Below are positions 34,219 to 42,065 of a stretch of 50,470 bases of DNA, piece after piece. The stretch's first letter is position 1. Each line of letters opens with the position of its first letter. The translations under genes were made by a program, and so were the position numbers. The stretch is from Streptomyces sp. MBT65 (GTDB taxonomy: Bacteria > Actinomycetota > Actinomycetes > Streptomycetales > Streptomycetaceae). The notes under the pieces are model-generated. The model saw only the letters and a list, made by a program, of their open reading frames with translations, made no database searches and was not told the DNA's origin. The DNA lies in assembly GCF_016612545.1 (NCBI RefSeq), contig NZ_JAENRY010000135.1, positions 1 to 50,470 on the forward strand. The letters run 5' to 3'.

Positions 34219-34327
34219 AAACACCCCTGATCTTGCTTTTTCGGCCAAGGGGTTTCATATCAGCCCGAACGCGGTGATGAGGAATTCATAACGACTAAAT
34301 AGCGCTTAAGGCCCAATCAGGCATATG

Positions 34328-35668
34328 TCAGTGGTCGTTGTCCAGGTGCAGCTTCAGCAGGTCCGCGCCGTAGTCGCCGCCGTTGGGGGTGCGGATGATG
34401 GTGTGGATGTGCTGCTGGGTCGGGGTGCCGTTGGGACCGCCCATGCCACCCCCCTTCGTGCCGTACGCGAGCGGCGACTGGGCGTCGTACTCGATGAGGA
34501 CGACCGGGCTGTGCACGCGGTAGTAGAAGGCGGAGGAGTCCTTGGTCTCGCCGATCCAGTAGAAGTAGGTCGCGTCGAGGTGGTCCTCGACCTCCGTCAT
34601 CCGCACTTCGGCGTGGCCGTCGTTCATGTTGCCGACGTAGACGCGCACCAGGTCGAGCAGGTTCTGCTTCTGCGCGCTGCTGAAGTCCTTGGCGACGAGC
34701 CCCTGATAGGCGAGCTTGGCGTTGTCCTGCCCGGCGCCCGCCTTCATGTTGTCGCCGGCCTTCTTGTCGCCGGAGATGACCTTGGCGCGCTGGGCGGCGG
34801 TGAGCGAGCGAAGCAGGGTGAGACCGGCCGTGGTCTCGGTCTTGAAGAGGGTGATCTTCTCGCCCTTGTAGGTGGCGGAGGTCGGTTCGGAGCCCATGAA
34901 GGTCGGAGTCATCACGACCTGGTCGCCGAGCACGAAGAAGTTGATGGCCACGTGGTGGCCCTCGTACTGGAAGCCCCACGGCTTGGTGGTCGACGGCGTG
35001 CCCATGAAGGTGAAGAAGTACGCGCCCTCGGTGAGCGTGTCCCGGTTCCCGCCGCTGTAGTCGCCGAGGAAGGCGTTCAGCTTCATGATGTTGCGGGTCC
35101 GGGTGAGCCCGTCGGCGGAGAGCGCGGCGCCGAGCAGCGCGTAGCCCAACTCCCGCTTCTTGGCGGTGACATCACCCATCCGCACGCCCTTGCGCTGGTA
35201 CCCGTCGACGTTGCTCCAGGCCAGCCACTCGTCGTTGTCGACGTCGAAGGTGCAGGACGTGCGCTCCTTGGCGCTGAGCCCGTCGAGGAAGGCCTGCGCG
35301 GCCTTGACGATCCCGTCCGTGGACACGTCCGTGGAGTGGATCGAGTAGAGCCCGTCGGTGACCTTCCCGTCGGTGGTCAGCCCCTTGAAGTCGGCGTACT
35401 TGACCTCGCTCTGCCCCGGCCCCATGCCGTTGCCCCCTCCCCCGGGCCCGCCGGACGGCATCGCGCCGGTGGGCATACCGCTGCCGCCGGGGCCGCCCGA
35501 AGGCATGCCGTTCGGGGCGCCGGAGGACGCGGTGGCGGTGTCGGAGGCGTCCGAGGAGCAGCCGGTCATGGTCGCCATGGCGGCGACTCCGCCGGCGAGC
35601 AGCGCCTTGTTCATGAACCAGCGGCGGCTGCGGTCGGCTTCGGGGGTGCGGGGGCGGTGTCCGTGCAT
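34328..35668 (-). CDS. DUF3500 family Tat-type lipoprotein
   Basis: The 446-residue precursor starts with SRRWFMNKALLAGG, a twin-arginine-like signal, and a lipobox MTGC; a Gly/Pro/Met-rich linker follows (GMPSGGPGGSGMPTG). The rest matches DUF3500, a family of unknown function, with HHVAINF and a His-rich QQHIHTIIRTPNGGDYG end. ATG 35668 has GGGAGG at 9 bases, but this makes a 58-base overlap with the HATPase gene. ATG 35614 would give a shorter Sec lipoprotein with an ATGA overlap but no ribosome site. It is coupled to the HATPase gene either way. Confidence 0.8.
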   Translation of the reverse strand: MHGHRPRTPEADRSRRWFMNKALLAGGVAAMATMTGCSSDASDTATASSGAPNGMPSGGPGGSGMPTGAMPSGGPGGGGNGMGPGQSEVKYADFKGLTTDGKVTDGLYSIHSTDVSTDGIVKAAQAFLDGLSAKERTSCTFDVDNDEWLAWSNVDGYQRKGVRMGDVTAKKRELGYALLGAALSADGLTRTRNIMKLNAFLGDYSGGNRDTLTEGAYFFTFMGTPSTTKPWGFQYEGHHVAINFFVLGDQVVMTPTFMGSEPTSATYKGEKITLFKTETTAGLTLLRSLTAAQRAKVISGDKKAGDNMKAGAGQDNAKLAYQGLVAKDFSSAQKQNLLDLVRVYVGNMNDGHAEVRMTEVEDHLDATYFYWIGETKDSSAFYYRVHSPVVLIEYDAQSPLAYGTKGGGMGGPNGTPTQQHIHTIIRTPNGGDYGADLLKLHLDNDH

Positions 35669-36186
35669 ACCGGCCAACCTCCCGCACCAACCTGAGCGGA
35701 ACCTGAAGCCCCGTCCAGCCGCTCGTCCAGCCGCCTGACCAGCGCCAACCATCGCGGTACGTCGATTTCCACCCGTACGGTCCTGCCCGGCGGCGGCATC
35801 CGTTCCACCACTTCCCACCGGTCCGCGAGCGCGTCTACGAGCACGAGCCCGCGCCCGGTCTCGTCCAGCGGGTCCGGCTGTCGTACGGCACCGGGTGCGG
35901 GGGGACACGGTCCGGTACGGGTGTCGGTGACCTCGATCCGGACACTTCCGGTGACGAGGGAGAGCCGGAGTTCGAAGTCCCGGCCCGGTACGCGCCCGTG
36001 GGTCACGGCGTTGGCGGCGAGTTCGGCGACGATCGCGGCGGCGGTGTCGGAGGTGTCGCTGCCGTGGGGGATGCCCCAGTCGTGGAGCTGATGCAGGGCG
36101 AGATGACGGGCGAGGCGGGCGCCTCGGGGGGTGGGGCTGAGGCGCTGGACGAACGTACGCACGGTGACGGGGGGTTGGGTGGTCAT
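35611..36186 (-). CDS. HATPase-domain protein (anti-sigma/RsbW type)
   Basis: The 191-residue protein has the ATP-binding N box ELAANAVTHG and the G box DETGRGLVLVDALAD of serine kinase-like anti-sigma factors, which are numerous in Streptomyces. The C-terminal 50 residues are low-complexity Ala/Pro/Gly. It is divergent from a WhiJ-like regulator with its DUF397 partner; in S. coelicolor such trios (HATPase, WhiJ type, DUF397) recur at whiJ- and abaA-type loci linked to development. Its 3' end overlaps the DUF3500 gene. Confidence 0.85.
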   Translation of the reverse strand: MTTQPPVTVRTFVQRLSPTPRGARLARHLALHQLHDWGIPHGSDTSDTAAAIVAELAANAVTHGRVPGRDFELRLSLVTGSVRIEVTDTRTGPCPPAPGAVRQPDPLDETGRGLVLVDALADRWEVVERMPPPGRTVRVEIDVPRWLALVRRLDERLDGASGSAQVGAGGWPVCTDTAPAPPKPTAAAAGS

Positions 36187-36316
36187 GGGCCCAATGTGGC
36201 GGGGGTGCGCGGCAGTTCACCAGGTTCTGGGCCCGTACGCTGCGCGAGCGTACGGGGTCACCCGCTGGACAGTACGCGCTACGTTCCGTGACCATGTGCG
36301 CGGGAGGTGGGTGACC

Positions 36317-37141
36317 ATGGTCGAGGGCAGCGGCGAGCCGGAGGCGTCCGACAGCCTGCGGACGTTCGGGGGGATGTTGCAGGCGTTACGCGAGCACGCA
36401 GGGCTGAGCAGGGAGCAGTTCGGTCGGCAGGTCGGATATTCCAAACACACGGTGGAGTCAGTGGAGTTGGGCAGGCGGATGCCAGACGACGACTTCGTCG
36501 AGGCGTCGGAGCCGGTGCTCGGCAATACGGGCGCAGTGCGGAAGGCTGCGGAACATCTGGAGCGGCGCCCGGGGTTGGCGTCTTGGTTCCGGCAATGGGC
36601 GCGAAAGGAGAAGGCGGCGATCAGCCTCTGCACCTACGAGTGCCGGATGATTCCTGGCCTGTTGCAGACAGAGGCGTACGTACGAGCCCTGTCCGCCGAT
36701 CAACTGCCACCGCTGGACGACACCGAGGTCGAGGAGTTGTGGTCCGCCCGATCCGATCGCCAGAAGATTCTGCGAGAGCGACCGCACACTGCGTTCAGCT
36801 TCATCCTCGAAGAGCACCTGTTCCGCAGGCGCACAGGCGGGGTGGAGGTCACGCGGGGTCTCATCGACCACATGCTGAACATCGCCTCGTTGCGGAACAT
36901 CGAGATCCAACTCATGCCTCTGGTACAGGAGTCGCACGCCGGACTGCAAGGCACCATCCACCTGTTGGAGACCGCCAAGCTCAAGTGGCTGGCGTACAAC
37001 GAAGGCCAGGAGAGCGGCCAGTTGATCAGTGACCCGAAAGTGGTCAGCGTTCTCCAGAGCCGATATGCCAGGATGCGTTCGCAGGCTCTCACCATCCAAG
37101 ACTCCCTGAGCCTGTTGAAACGGATGCGAGGGGATCTATGA
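36317..37141 (+). CDS. WhiJ-like XRE regulator with DUF5753 domain
   Basis: The 274-residue protein has an N-terminal helix-turn-helix (LREHAGLSREQFGRQVGYSK, then TVESVELGRRMP) and the DUF5753/Scr1 ligand-like domain including MIPGLLQTEAYVRAL and RQKILRE. Streptomyces have dozens of such regulators, usually next to a DUF397 gene, and WhiJ is the best known. ATG 36317 has GGGAGG at 9 bases; GTG 36311 is too close. The DUF397 gene overlaps by ATGA. Confidence 0.9.
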   Translation: MVEGSGEPEASDSLRTFGGMLQALREHAGLSREQFGRQVGYSKHTVESVELGRRMPDDDFVEASEPVLGNTGAVRKAAEHLERRPGLASWFRQWARKEKAAISLCTYECRMIPGLLQTEAYVRALSADQLPPLDDTEVEELWSARSDRQKILRERPHTAFSFILEEHLFRRRTGGVEVTRGLIDHMLNIASLRNIEIQLMPLVQESHAGLQGTIHLLETAKLKWLAYNEGQESGQLISDPKVVSVLQSRYARMRSQALTIQDSLSLLKRMRGDL

Positions 37142-37374
37142 GCACCTCCGAACTGACCTGGTTCAAGAGCAGTTACAGCAGCGGTTCCGGCGACAACTGC
37201 ATCGAAGTCGCCCTCACCTGGCACAAGTCGAGCTACAGCAGCAGCGCTTCCGGAGATTGCGTAGAGATCGCCACCTCCCCCTCCACCATCCACATCCGCG
37301 ACTCCAAGCACACCGAGGGCCCCCAACTCGCCCTCTCCCCCAGCACCTGGACCAAGTTCGTCGTCACCCTGTGA
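37138..37374 (+). CDS. DUF397 protein with an internal duplication
   Basis: This 78-residue partner of the WhiJ-like regulator carries the DUF397 start motif twice in tandem: LTWFKSSYSSGSGDNCIEVA (residues 6-25) and LTWHKSSYSSSASGDCVEIA (26-45), followed by one copy of the remainder, IHIRDSKHTEG...LALSPSTWTKFV. Normal family members have one copy and about 60 residues. Such proteins (BldB-like group) are thought to act with or against their XRE partner. It overlaps the regulator by ATGA and converges with the next gene over 11 bases. Confidence 0.88.
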   Translation: MSTSELTWFKSSYSSGSGDNCIEVALTWHKSSYSSSASGDCVEIATSPSTIHIRDSKHTEGPQLALSPSTWTKFVVTL

Positions 37375-37957
37375 TCGGGGAGCGCTGCATCTGGGCGAGC
37401 AGCCCTGCCTGTTCGAGCTTCAGTGCCTCGAAGGAGCTCCGCAGGTAGGCGTCCAACTCCGCCCGCGGGAAATTGCCCGCGACCGACACGTGATCGTCGA
37501 CCTGGACGGAGTCGAACCCGTCTTCCTGCCAGCGGGCGACGACGGGCTCATAGCAGGCCACATGCGCGCACAGCTCTTTCAGGGGCTCGGGAATGGTGTC
37601 CTCGCGCAGCAGATCCGCATGGGAGACGACCGTCTCGACCATGCGCCGGTTGAGCGGCATGAAGACTGTCGACATCCACAGACGCCAGGTCGCGGCCTGC
37701 TCCGTGGTGGCAGGGGTCGACCCGGCCCATACAACTCCGTACCGGGCGACAAACTTTCGCCATGCCCGGTCCACGGCCTCCGACTGCGCGTAGAGCGGAC
37801 CGTACAGCTCGCTGAGCTGGCGGTTGATCCGATCCAGATGATCCTTGCGGCGTGCCAGACGAAGGTTCGTCAGATAGGTCGCCCCGTAACCGGAGGCGGC
37901 CACGAACACCGTGACCACCAAAGGGACCACAACATTCAACTGCACGAGCCACGACAC
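37364..37957 (-). CDS. Hypothetical membrane-anchored helical protein
   Basis: I do not recognise a family name. The 197 residues start with one membrane segment (VVVPLVVTVFVAASGYGATYL) and continue as a charged helical domain: LARRKDHLDRINRQLSELYGPL, which resembles the start of several uncharacterised one-span actinobacterial proteins. GTG 37957 is weak, without a clear ribosome site. Its end overlaps the DUF397 gene on the other strand by 11 bases. Confidence 0.65.
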   Translation of the reverse strand: MSWLVQLNVVVPLVVTVFVAASGYGATYLTNLRLARRKDHLDRINRQLSELYGPLYAQSEAVDRAWRKFVARYGVVWAGSTPATTEQAATWRLWMSTVFMPLNRRMVETVVSHADLLREDTIPEPLKELCAHVACYEPVVARWQEDGFDSVQVDDHVSVAGNFPRAELDAYLRSSFEALKLEQAGLLAQMQRSPITG

Positions 37958-37962
37958 TACCC

Positions 37963-38336
37963 ATGGTTGAGCAGGCCCGCAGGCGAAATGTCTTCCCAGG
38001 CCATGATCCCCAGGGGTTCATCGATCCGGTCGAGGCGTTGAGGAAGGCGGGTGCGGAGGGGAAGTTCGCCACGCCCGCCGGGGGACTCACCAACTCGTCG
38101 CCCTGCGTTCGCTGTTCACCCGGGGAAGAGGAACAGCAGGGTGCGCGCACCACCGGCCGGCGCAGGGCGAACTCGGGCACGTCGTACCCGGCGTCGTAAC
38201 CGTCAGCAAGGCGCTCGCGAAGACACGGAAGGCCAACTACGTATCCCTGCAAGACGAGTTCACCCGCCTCGCCCTCACCGACGCCCACACCGACGGCCTC
38301 ACCGCGCACGTCCTCATCGGCCACCTCGGCCCCTTG
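37963..38336 (+). pseudogene. Decayed gene fragment with a frameshift
   Basis: Two adjoining frames read like one former protein: GFIDPVEALRKAGAEGKFAT (first frame, open from 37963), then in another frame from about 38090 LVALRSLFTRGRGTAG ... VVTVSKALAKTRKANYVSLQ and LTDAHTDGLTAHVLIGHLGP. The second part has strong G/C third-position bias but no start codon, and it runs without a stop into the leader of the next gene. I cannot name the family. The rest of this 490-base gap holds a 28-base palindrome and the next gene's leader. Confidence 0.4.
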
Positions 38337-38391
38337 ATTGCGTATCCGTCGAATGTCCCGTCCGCCCGATGCCGACCGCCCCACCATGGGG

Positions 38392-38419
38392 CGCGAGGCG
38401 AACGGCCGTTCGCCTCGCG
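38392..38419. promoter_or_regulatory. 28-base perfect palindrome upstream of a secreted protein gene
   Basis: Fourteen-base arms meet without a spacer (centre between 38405 and 38406). It begins 56 bases before the ATG of the secreted protein and 17 bases before its ribosome site. It could be a dimer operator, the terminator of the decayed gene, or a leader hairpin with a GGCC tip. Confidence 0.55.
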
Positions 38420-38447
38420 GAGCGGAACCAGGACACGGAGGACAGCA

Positions 38448-38942
38448 ATGCACTTACTCCGGACACAACCGTTGACCAGAAAGCTGGCGGGACTCGTCGC
38501 GGGGGCGGGTCTGGTGCTCACCATGCTGCTCGGCGCGGCACCGGCGCACGCGGCGCAGACGTCCGACTCGGCTTCCCCTGCGGTCGGTTCCACCGCGCAG
38601 TACGCGCCGGCGAGTGCGCTGGCGAACTCCCCGGGCATCTCACCGGCCGCCGAACGCATTCGGTACGTCGACACCGACACCTACGACTGCCCGTACGAGC
38701 GGCTGTGTGCCCGCGTGTGGGACCCGAACGTCGGCAGGTACAAGGTGTTCGACCTGTACACCTGCCACACCTACTCGCTGTCCTACTGGGAGGGCTCCGG
38801 CGGCTTCTACAACAACCAGACCACCGGCACGGTGGCCCGCTTCTACAACGGGAGCGGCGTGGACGTCCACGACTCGACCGCGTACAGCGTCGCCCCCGCG
38901 GGCTGGAACTGGTCCCCGATCTGGAAGATCAAGAACTGCTGA
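38448..38942 (+). CDS. Small secreted protein, peptidase inhibitor I36-like
   Basis: The 164-residue precursor has a clear signal peptide ending APAHAAQ and a low-complexity linker. The C-terminal domain of about 85 residues is rich in Tyr, Gly and Asn: CPYERLCARVWDPNVGRYKVF, SLSYWEGSGGFYNNQTTGTV and a final KNC. The pattern recalls I36 protease inhibitors and beta/gamma-crystallin-like secreted proteins of Streptomyces. Four Cys suggest two disulfides. GGAGG precedes ATG 38448. Confidence 0.7.
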   Translation: MHLLRTQPLTRKLAGLVAGAGLVLTMLLGAAPAHAAQTSDSASPAVGSTAQYAPASALANSPGISPAAERIRYVDTDTYDCPYERLCARVWDPNVGRYKVFDLYTCHTYSLSYWEGSGGFYNNQTTGTVARFYNGSGVDVHDSTAYSVAPAGWNWSPIWKIKNC

Positions 38943-38980
38943 CGCACGGCACCACGCACCTCACGTCACCGCAGGACACC

Positions 38981-39020
38981 GCGCCCGCCGCACGGCCGTA
39001 CCCCGGCCCGCGGCGGGCGC
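38981..39020. terminator. Bidirectional terminator
   Basis: Perfect 11-base arms GCGCCCGCCGC (38981-38991) and GCGGCGGGCGC (39010-39020), loop 18, between converging genes. Confidence 0.65.
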
Positions 39021-39039
39021 TCCCGTGCCGCCGCCTCTC

Positions 39040-40032
39040 TCACACCCCCCAGTTCCCGTTCAGCAACGCCTCCCCCAGCCCGGTCCGCCGATGCAGCATC
39101 CGGTGCCCGTCCCGGAACGAACCGACCAGACCCGCCTCCCGCAGCACCGTGGCATGACGGCTGGCGTTGGCCGGTGAGAGGTGGAGGGCGGCGGCGATGC
39201 CGCTGGTGGACATCGGGCGGCCGAGCAGTTCCAGCACACGGGCCCGGGTGGGGCCCAGCAGCCGGTGCAGGCCGGGTGCGCAGTCGGACTCGGCCACCGT
39301 GAGGCAGCCCGGCGCGAGCGCGAGCGGATACACCAGGACGGGCGAGAGTTCGCGGGCGGTGAGCGCGACCGGCTGCCGGACGCAGAAGAAGGACGGGATC
39401 AGGGTCAGCGGGCGGCCGTTCAGCTCCAGGCCCCGGTCGAAGGGGTAGCCGCACTCGATATGACCGTCCCGCCAGGACAGCAGGTCCGGCTGGTAGCTGC
39501 CCAGCAGCCCTTCCGCGCCCGCCGCCAGCGCCGAGTCGGCACGTCTGGCCAGGTCCGTGCCGACGGCCCGGTCGATGACCGTCCGGTACGGCGCCACGGC
39601 CACCTCGTGATAGGCGCGCAGCGCCGTCCCCAGCCGGTGCAGGGCCTCGCTCCCGCCCTCCGCGAGCCGTCGGGCGGCCGAGGGCATCGGCCGGTCCGGG
39701 TAGAGCCGGGCGAGTTCGTCCCGTAGGCGGCTGCGGGGTGTGGAGAGGACCGCGTCCAGTCCGGTGTCCGGGTCGGAGGTACCGCGGCCGGGGGTGAGGA
39801 AGTCCGGGAAGTAGGAGGCGCACGGGTTCACCTCGATCAGCGCCCGGGTCGTCCGGATCAGCCCCGCGCGCGCGAGGTCCTCGCGCACCTGTCTGCGCCA
39901 GGGGTCGAAGACCAGGGCCGCGTGCCGGTTCTGGAGCAGGTGGAGGCTGAGGACCACCTCCCACATGAAGTCGCTGCCCGTGGCCACCCGCAGCCGACTG
40001 AGGTCGTCCGTACCGAAGTCGATACGCAGCAT
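39040..40032 (-). CDS. ArsR-like winged-helix regulator with large N-terminal domain
   Basis: The 330-residue protein ends with an ArsR-type winged helix (ARVLELLGRPMSTSGIAAAL, then LSPANASRHATVLREAGLVG). The N-terminal 240 residues form a sensor-like domain seen in Streptomyces regulators annotated with DUF5937. ATG 40032 is chosen because MLRIDFGTDDLSRLRVA is the usual start; an ATG at 40071 is in frame. It is divergent from the first dioxygenase gene, with 251 bases between, so it could control that gene. The motif has no metal-binding Cys pair. Confidence 0.78.
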   Translation of the reverse strand: MLRIDFGTDDLSRLRVATGSDFMWEVVLSLHLLQNRHAALVFDPWRRQVREDLARAGLIRTTRALIEVNPCASYFPDFLTPGRGTSDPDTGLDAVLSTPRSRLRDELARLYPDRPMPSAARRLAEGGSEALHRLGTALRAYHEVAVAPYRTVIDRAVGTDLARRADSALAAGAEGLLGSYQPDLLSWRDGHIECGYPFDRGLELNGRPLTLIPSFFCVRQPVALTARELSPVLVYPLALAPGCLTVAESDCAPGLHRLLGPTRARVLELLGRPMSTSGIAAALHLSPANASRHATVLREAGLVGSFRDGHRMLHRRTGLGEALLNGNWGV

Positions 40033-40217
40033 GTCCCCACGCTCCCCGTGGTACGTCCGCCCCCAGCACATACCGTTGGGGCAGACGGACAGGCGAGGGC
40101 AGGCGGTTCCGGGGGCGGCGAGAGTTGTCCGAATAGCTGCGGCCCCGACGCGCGCCGCACCCGGCCCGGCTCTCCCCGATCGACACGCACCCCAACTCGC
40201 CTGGCTCGCAATTAACT

Positions 40218-40230
40218 TGACGGACCGTCA
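40218..40230. promoter_or_regulatory. TGACGG-A-CCGTCA palindrome before dioxygenase 1
   Basis: Perfect 6-base arms around one base, preceded by T so that TTGACG could also be a -35 element. It ends 53 bases before the dioxygenase start. A near-identical element precedes the second dioxygenase. Confidence 0.55.
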
Positions 40231-40283
40231 CTTTGCCGTTCGCACAGGCGGGCAACAGCTTCCGTTCCTAAGGTGCCGTGTCC

Positions 40284-41066
40284 ATGACAGACTCCACGAA
40301 CGACCCAACCGGAGCCACCCCCGCAGCGGTCGGACGCCGTACCGTCCTGATCGCCACCGGCACCACGGCCGCCGTACTGGCCGTGGGCGCCGCCGCCCAC
40401 TCCCCCACGACCACCACCACGGCGGACGCAACTCCCGCCGCGGCGGCGGCAGTCTGCACCCTCACCACCGAGATGACCGAGGGCCCCTACTACCTCGACG
40501 GCGCCCTGGTCCGCACCGACGTCACCGAGGGCAAGGCCGGCATCCCGCTCAAACTCGCCCTCACGGTCGTGAACAACAGCACCTGTGCCGTCATCCCGAA
40601 CGCGCTCGTCGAGATCTGGCACAGCGACGCGCTCGGCGAGTACTCCGGCTACGTCGGCAACAACGGCCACAGCGAACCGGACGACGGCACCTTCCTGCGC
40701 GGCGGTGTCCTCACCAACGCGAGCGGGCTCGCCAACATCACGACGATCTACCCCGGTTGGTACCGAGGCCGCTGCATCCACATCCATGTGAAGGTCCACA
40801 CCGGCGTCACACTGACCTCGGACGGCTCGTTCACCGGCGGCAGCGAACTGCACACGGGCCAGCTCTTCATCGACGAGACCATCACCACGGCCGTCGCCAA
40901 GCTCTCCCCGTACTCGACCAACACGGTCACCCGCACCACCCTCGCGCAGGACTCGGTCTACGACGACGGCGGCGCCGCGTCCGGCCTCATGACCCTTACG
41001 GCGCTGGGGAGTTCGACCTCGTCCGGCTACACGGGCACCCTCACGCTCGGCGTCCGGCAGAGCTGA
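40284..41066 (+). CDS. Tat-exported intradiol dioxygenase 1
   Basis: The 260-residue precursor has a twin-arginine signal (GRRTVLIATGTTAAVLAVGA), then an intradiol ring-cleavage fold. The four iron ligands of the family are present: Tyr120 in LGEYSGY, Tyr160 in YPGWYRGR, and His166 and His168 in IHIHVKVH. Such enzymes open catechol-type rings between the hydroxyls using Fe(III) and O2; export is unusual but known in Streptomyces. GTG 40278 is in frame, but ATG 40284 fits AAGG spacing better. A paralogue lies at 42066. It converges with the DUF4360 gene over a hairpin. Confidence 0.87.
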   Translation: MTDSTNDPTGATPAAVGRRTVLIATGTTAAVLAVGAAAHSPTTTTTADATPAAAAAVCTLTTEMTEGPYYLDGALVRTDVTEGKAGIPLKLALTVVNNSTCAVIPNALVEIWHSDALGEYSGYVGNNGHSEPDDGTFLRGGVLTNASGLANITTIYPGWYRGRCIHIHVKVHTGVTLTSDGSFTGGSELHTGQLFIDETITTAVAKLSPYSTNTVTRTTLAQDSVYDDGGAASGLMTLTALGSSTSSGYTGTLTLGVRQS

Positions 41067-41089
41067 GCCGACGTTCCCCACGAACGAAA

Positions 41090-41123
41090 AGGGGTGGCCC
41101 GCGGTGCGACACGGGCCACCCCT
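41090..41123. terminator. Bidirectional terminator
   Basis: Perfect 12-base arms AGGGGTGGCCCG (41090-41101) and CGGGCCACCCCT (41112-41123), loop 10, preceded by AAAA on one side; between converging genes. Confidence 0.85.
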
Positions 41124-41140
41124 CCCCGTCCTACCTCAGG

Positions 41141-41797
41141 TCAGGCGCTCGGGCAGTGCTGCCACGCCATGTGGTAGACCGTGCTGATGTCGCCGTCCGT
41201 CGAGTCCATCGTCATGAAGCTGACGGCACTCGACGACGAGGAGCCGGCGGCGACCCGCAGCTCCGTGTTGATGTTGAAGTTGCGCTGAACTCCACAGGGC
41301 GCCCAGACCAGTTGGGCCCAGTCCGTGCTGTCGGTGGCCTGCCAGTTGTCGTCGTAGGGGCCGCTGAAGGGGTGGTTCTTGGCGACGGTCGCCGACGAAC
41401 CCTGGAAGTAGTACGAGGCCTTCTGCGCACCGCTCGCGCCGCGCTGGAGCGAGGCGAAGCCCCGGTAGTCGGCGCTCGCGATGGCGTACGTGAAGCCCGA
41501 CGGGACATGCACGACCAGGTTGAGCTGGCAGTTCTTGCGGAACGCCGTGGGGTCGGAGTTGCCGCCGACCTGGGCGAGGTAGGCGCTGTAGGTCACCGTG
41601 AAGGCGGTGTTGTCCTCGGAGACGGCGACCGCGGTGGTGCCCTGCGGGCAGCCGGAGCCGTTCACCGTGGCGACGTTGATGACGATCTTGTCCGGGGGCG
41701 GGTCGTCGAACACGGGTGAGGACGAGTGCTGCGCGGACGGCAGCGCGGTGGCGAGCAGTGCGGCGACCGCACCACTCAGGAGGAGCCCACCAGGCAT
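41141..41797 (-). CDS. Secreted DUF4360 protein
   Basis: The 218-residue precursor has a signal peptide (GGLLLSGAVAALLATALPSA) and the DUF4360 pattern: VNGSGCPQGTTAVAVSEDNT, CQLNLVVHVPSGFTYAIA, DYRGFASLQRGA and WAPCGVQRNFNINTELRV. The family is secreted and of unknown function. AAGGAG is well placed, but the first three bases of that site are the end of a hairpin stem (41806-41835), so translation may be held back. It lies between the two exported dioxygenases, on the opposite strand. Confidence 0.85.
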   Translation of the reverse strand: MPGGLLLSGAVAALLATALPSAQHSSSPVFDDPPPDKIVINVATVNGSGCPQGTTAVAVSEDNTAFTVTYSAYLAQVGGNSDPTAFRKNCQLNLVVHVPSGFTYAIASADYRGFASLQRGASGAQKASYYFQGSSATVAKNHPFSGPYDDNWQATDSTDWAQLVWAPCGVQRNFNINTELRVAAGSSSSSAVSFMTMDSTDGDISTVYHMAWQHCPSA

Positions 41798-41805
41798 GGT
41801 TTCTC

Positions 41806-41835
41806 CTTGGGGTTGGGGGGTGGCTGCGCCCCAAG
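41806..41835 (-). promoter_or_regulatory. Leader hairpin touching the DUF4360 ribosome site
   Basis: On the minus strand CTTGGGG pairs with CCCCAAG (7 bases); the last AAG is also the start of the AAGGAG ribosome site. The pairing could limit translation. Confidence 0.4.
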
Positions 41836-41992
41836 TCTTTGAAGAAACAATGAAGTTCCTGTGAAGACCGACGGCGCGCTCGCATCGTAGGAAGCGGCAC
41901 AGGAAACGGTCAGGGTGAACTCAAGCCATTCACAGACGCGCCTTTCACACTCTCCCCACAGTGTGTGAACTCTGTTGAAATAAAGGCCTGTT

Positions 41993-42004
41993 GACGGATC
42001 CGTC
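41993..42004. promoter_or_regulatory. GACGGATCCGTC palindrome before dioxygenase 2
   Basis: A perfect 12-base palindrome preceded by TT, giving TTGACGG as at 40217. It ends 61 bases before the dioxygenase start. Around it, TGTGAA/TTCACA occurs five times between 41850 and 42020, including a stem TTCACAC...GTGTGAA near 41945-41970. Confidence 0.5.
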
Positions 42005-42065
42005 CCCAGGTGCTTCACAGCCGCACATTAAGGAATCCTTCAGGTACGGCCGTAGCTTCCTCGGC

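Noticed and set aside
31456..34230. Long plus-strand frame opposite the methyltransferase and hydroxylase
   Set aside because: Both minus-strand genes have complete family motifs; the opposite frame has none.
40072..40283. CRISPR or phage attachment site in the A/T-richer gap
   Set aside because: There are no regularly spaced repeats, no tRNA gene and no integrase nearby.
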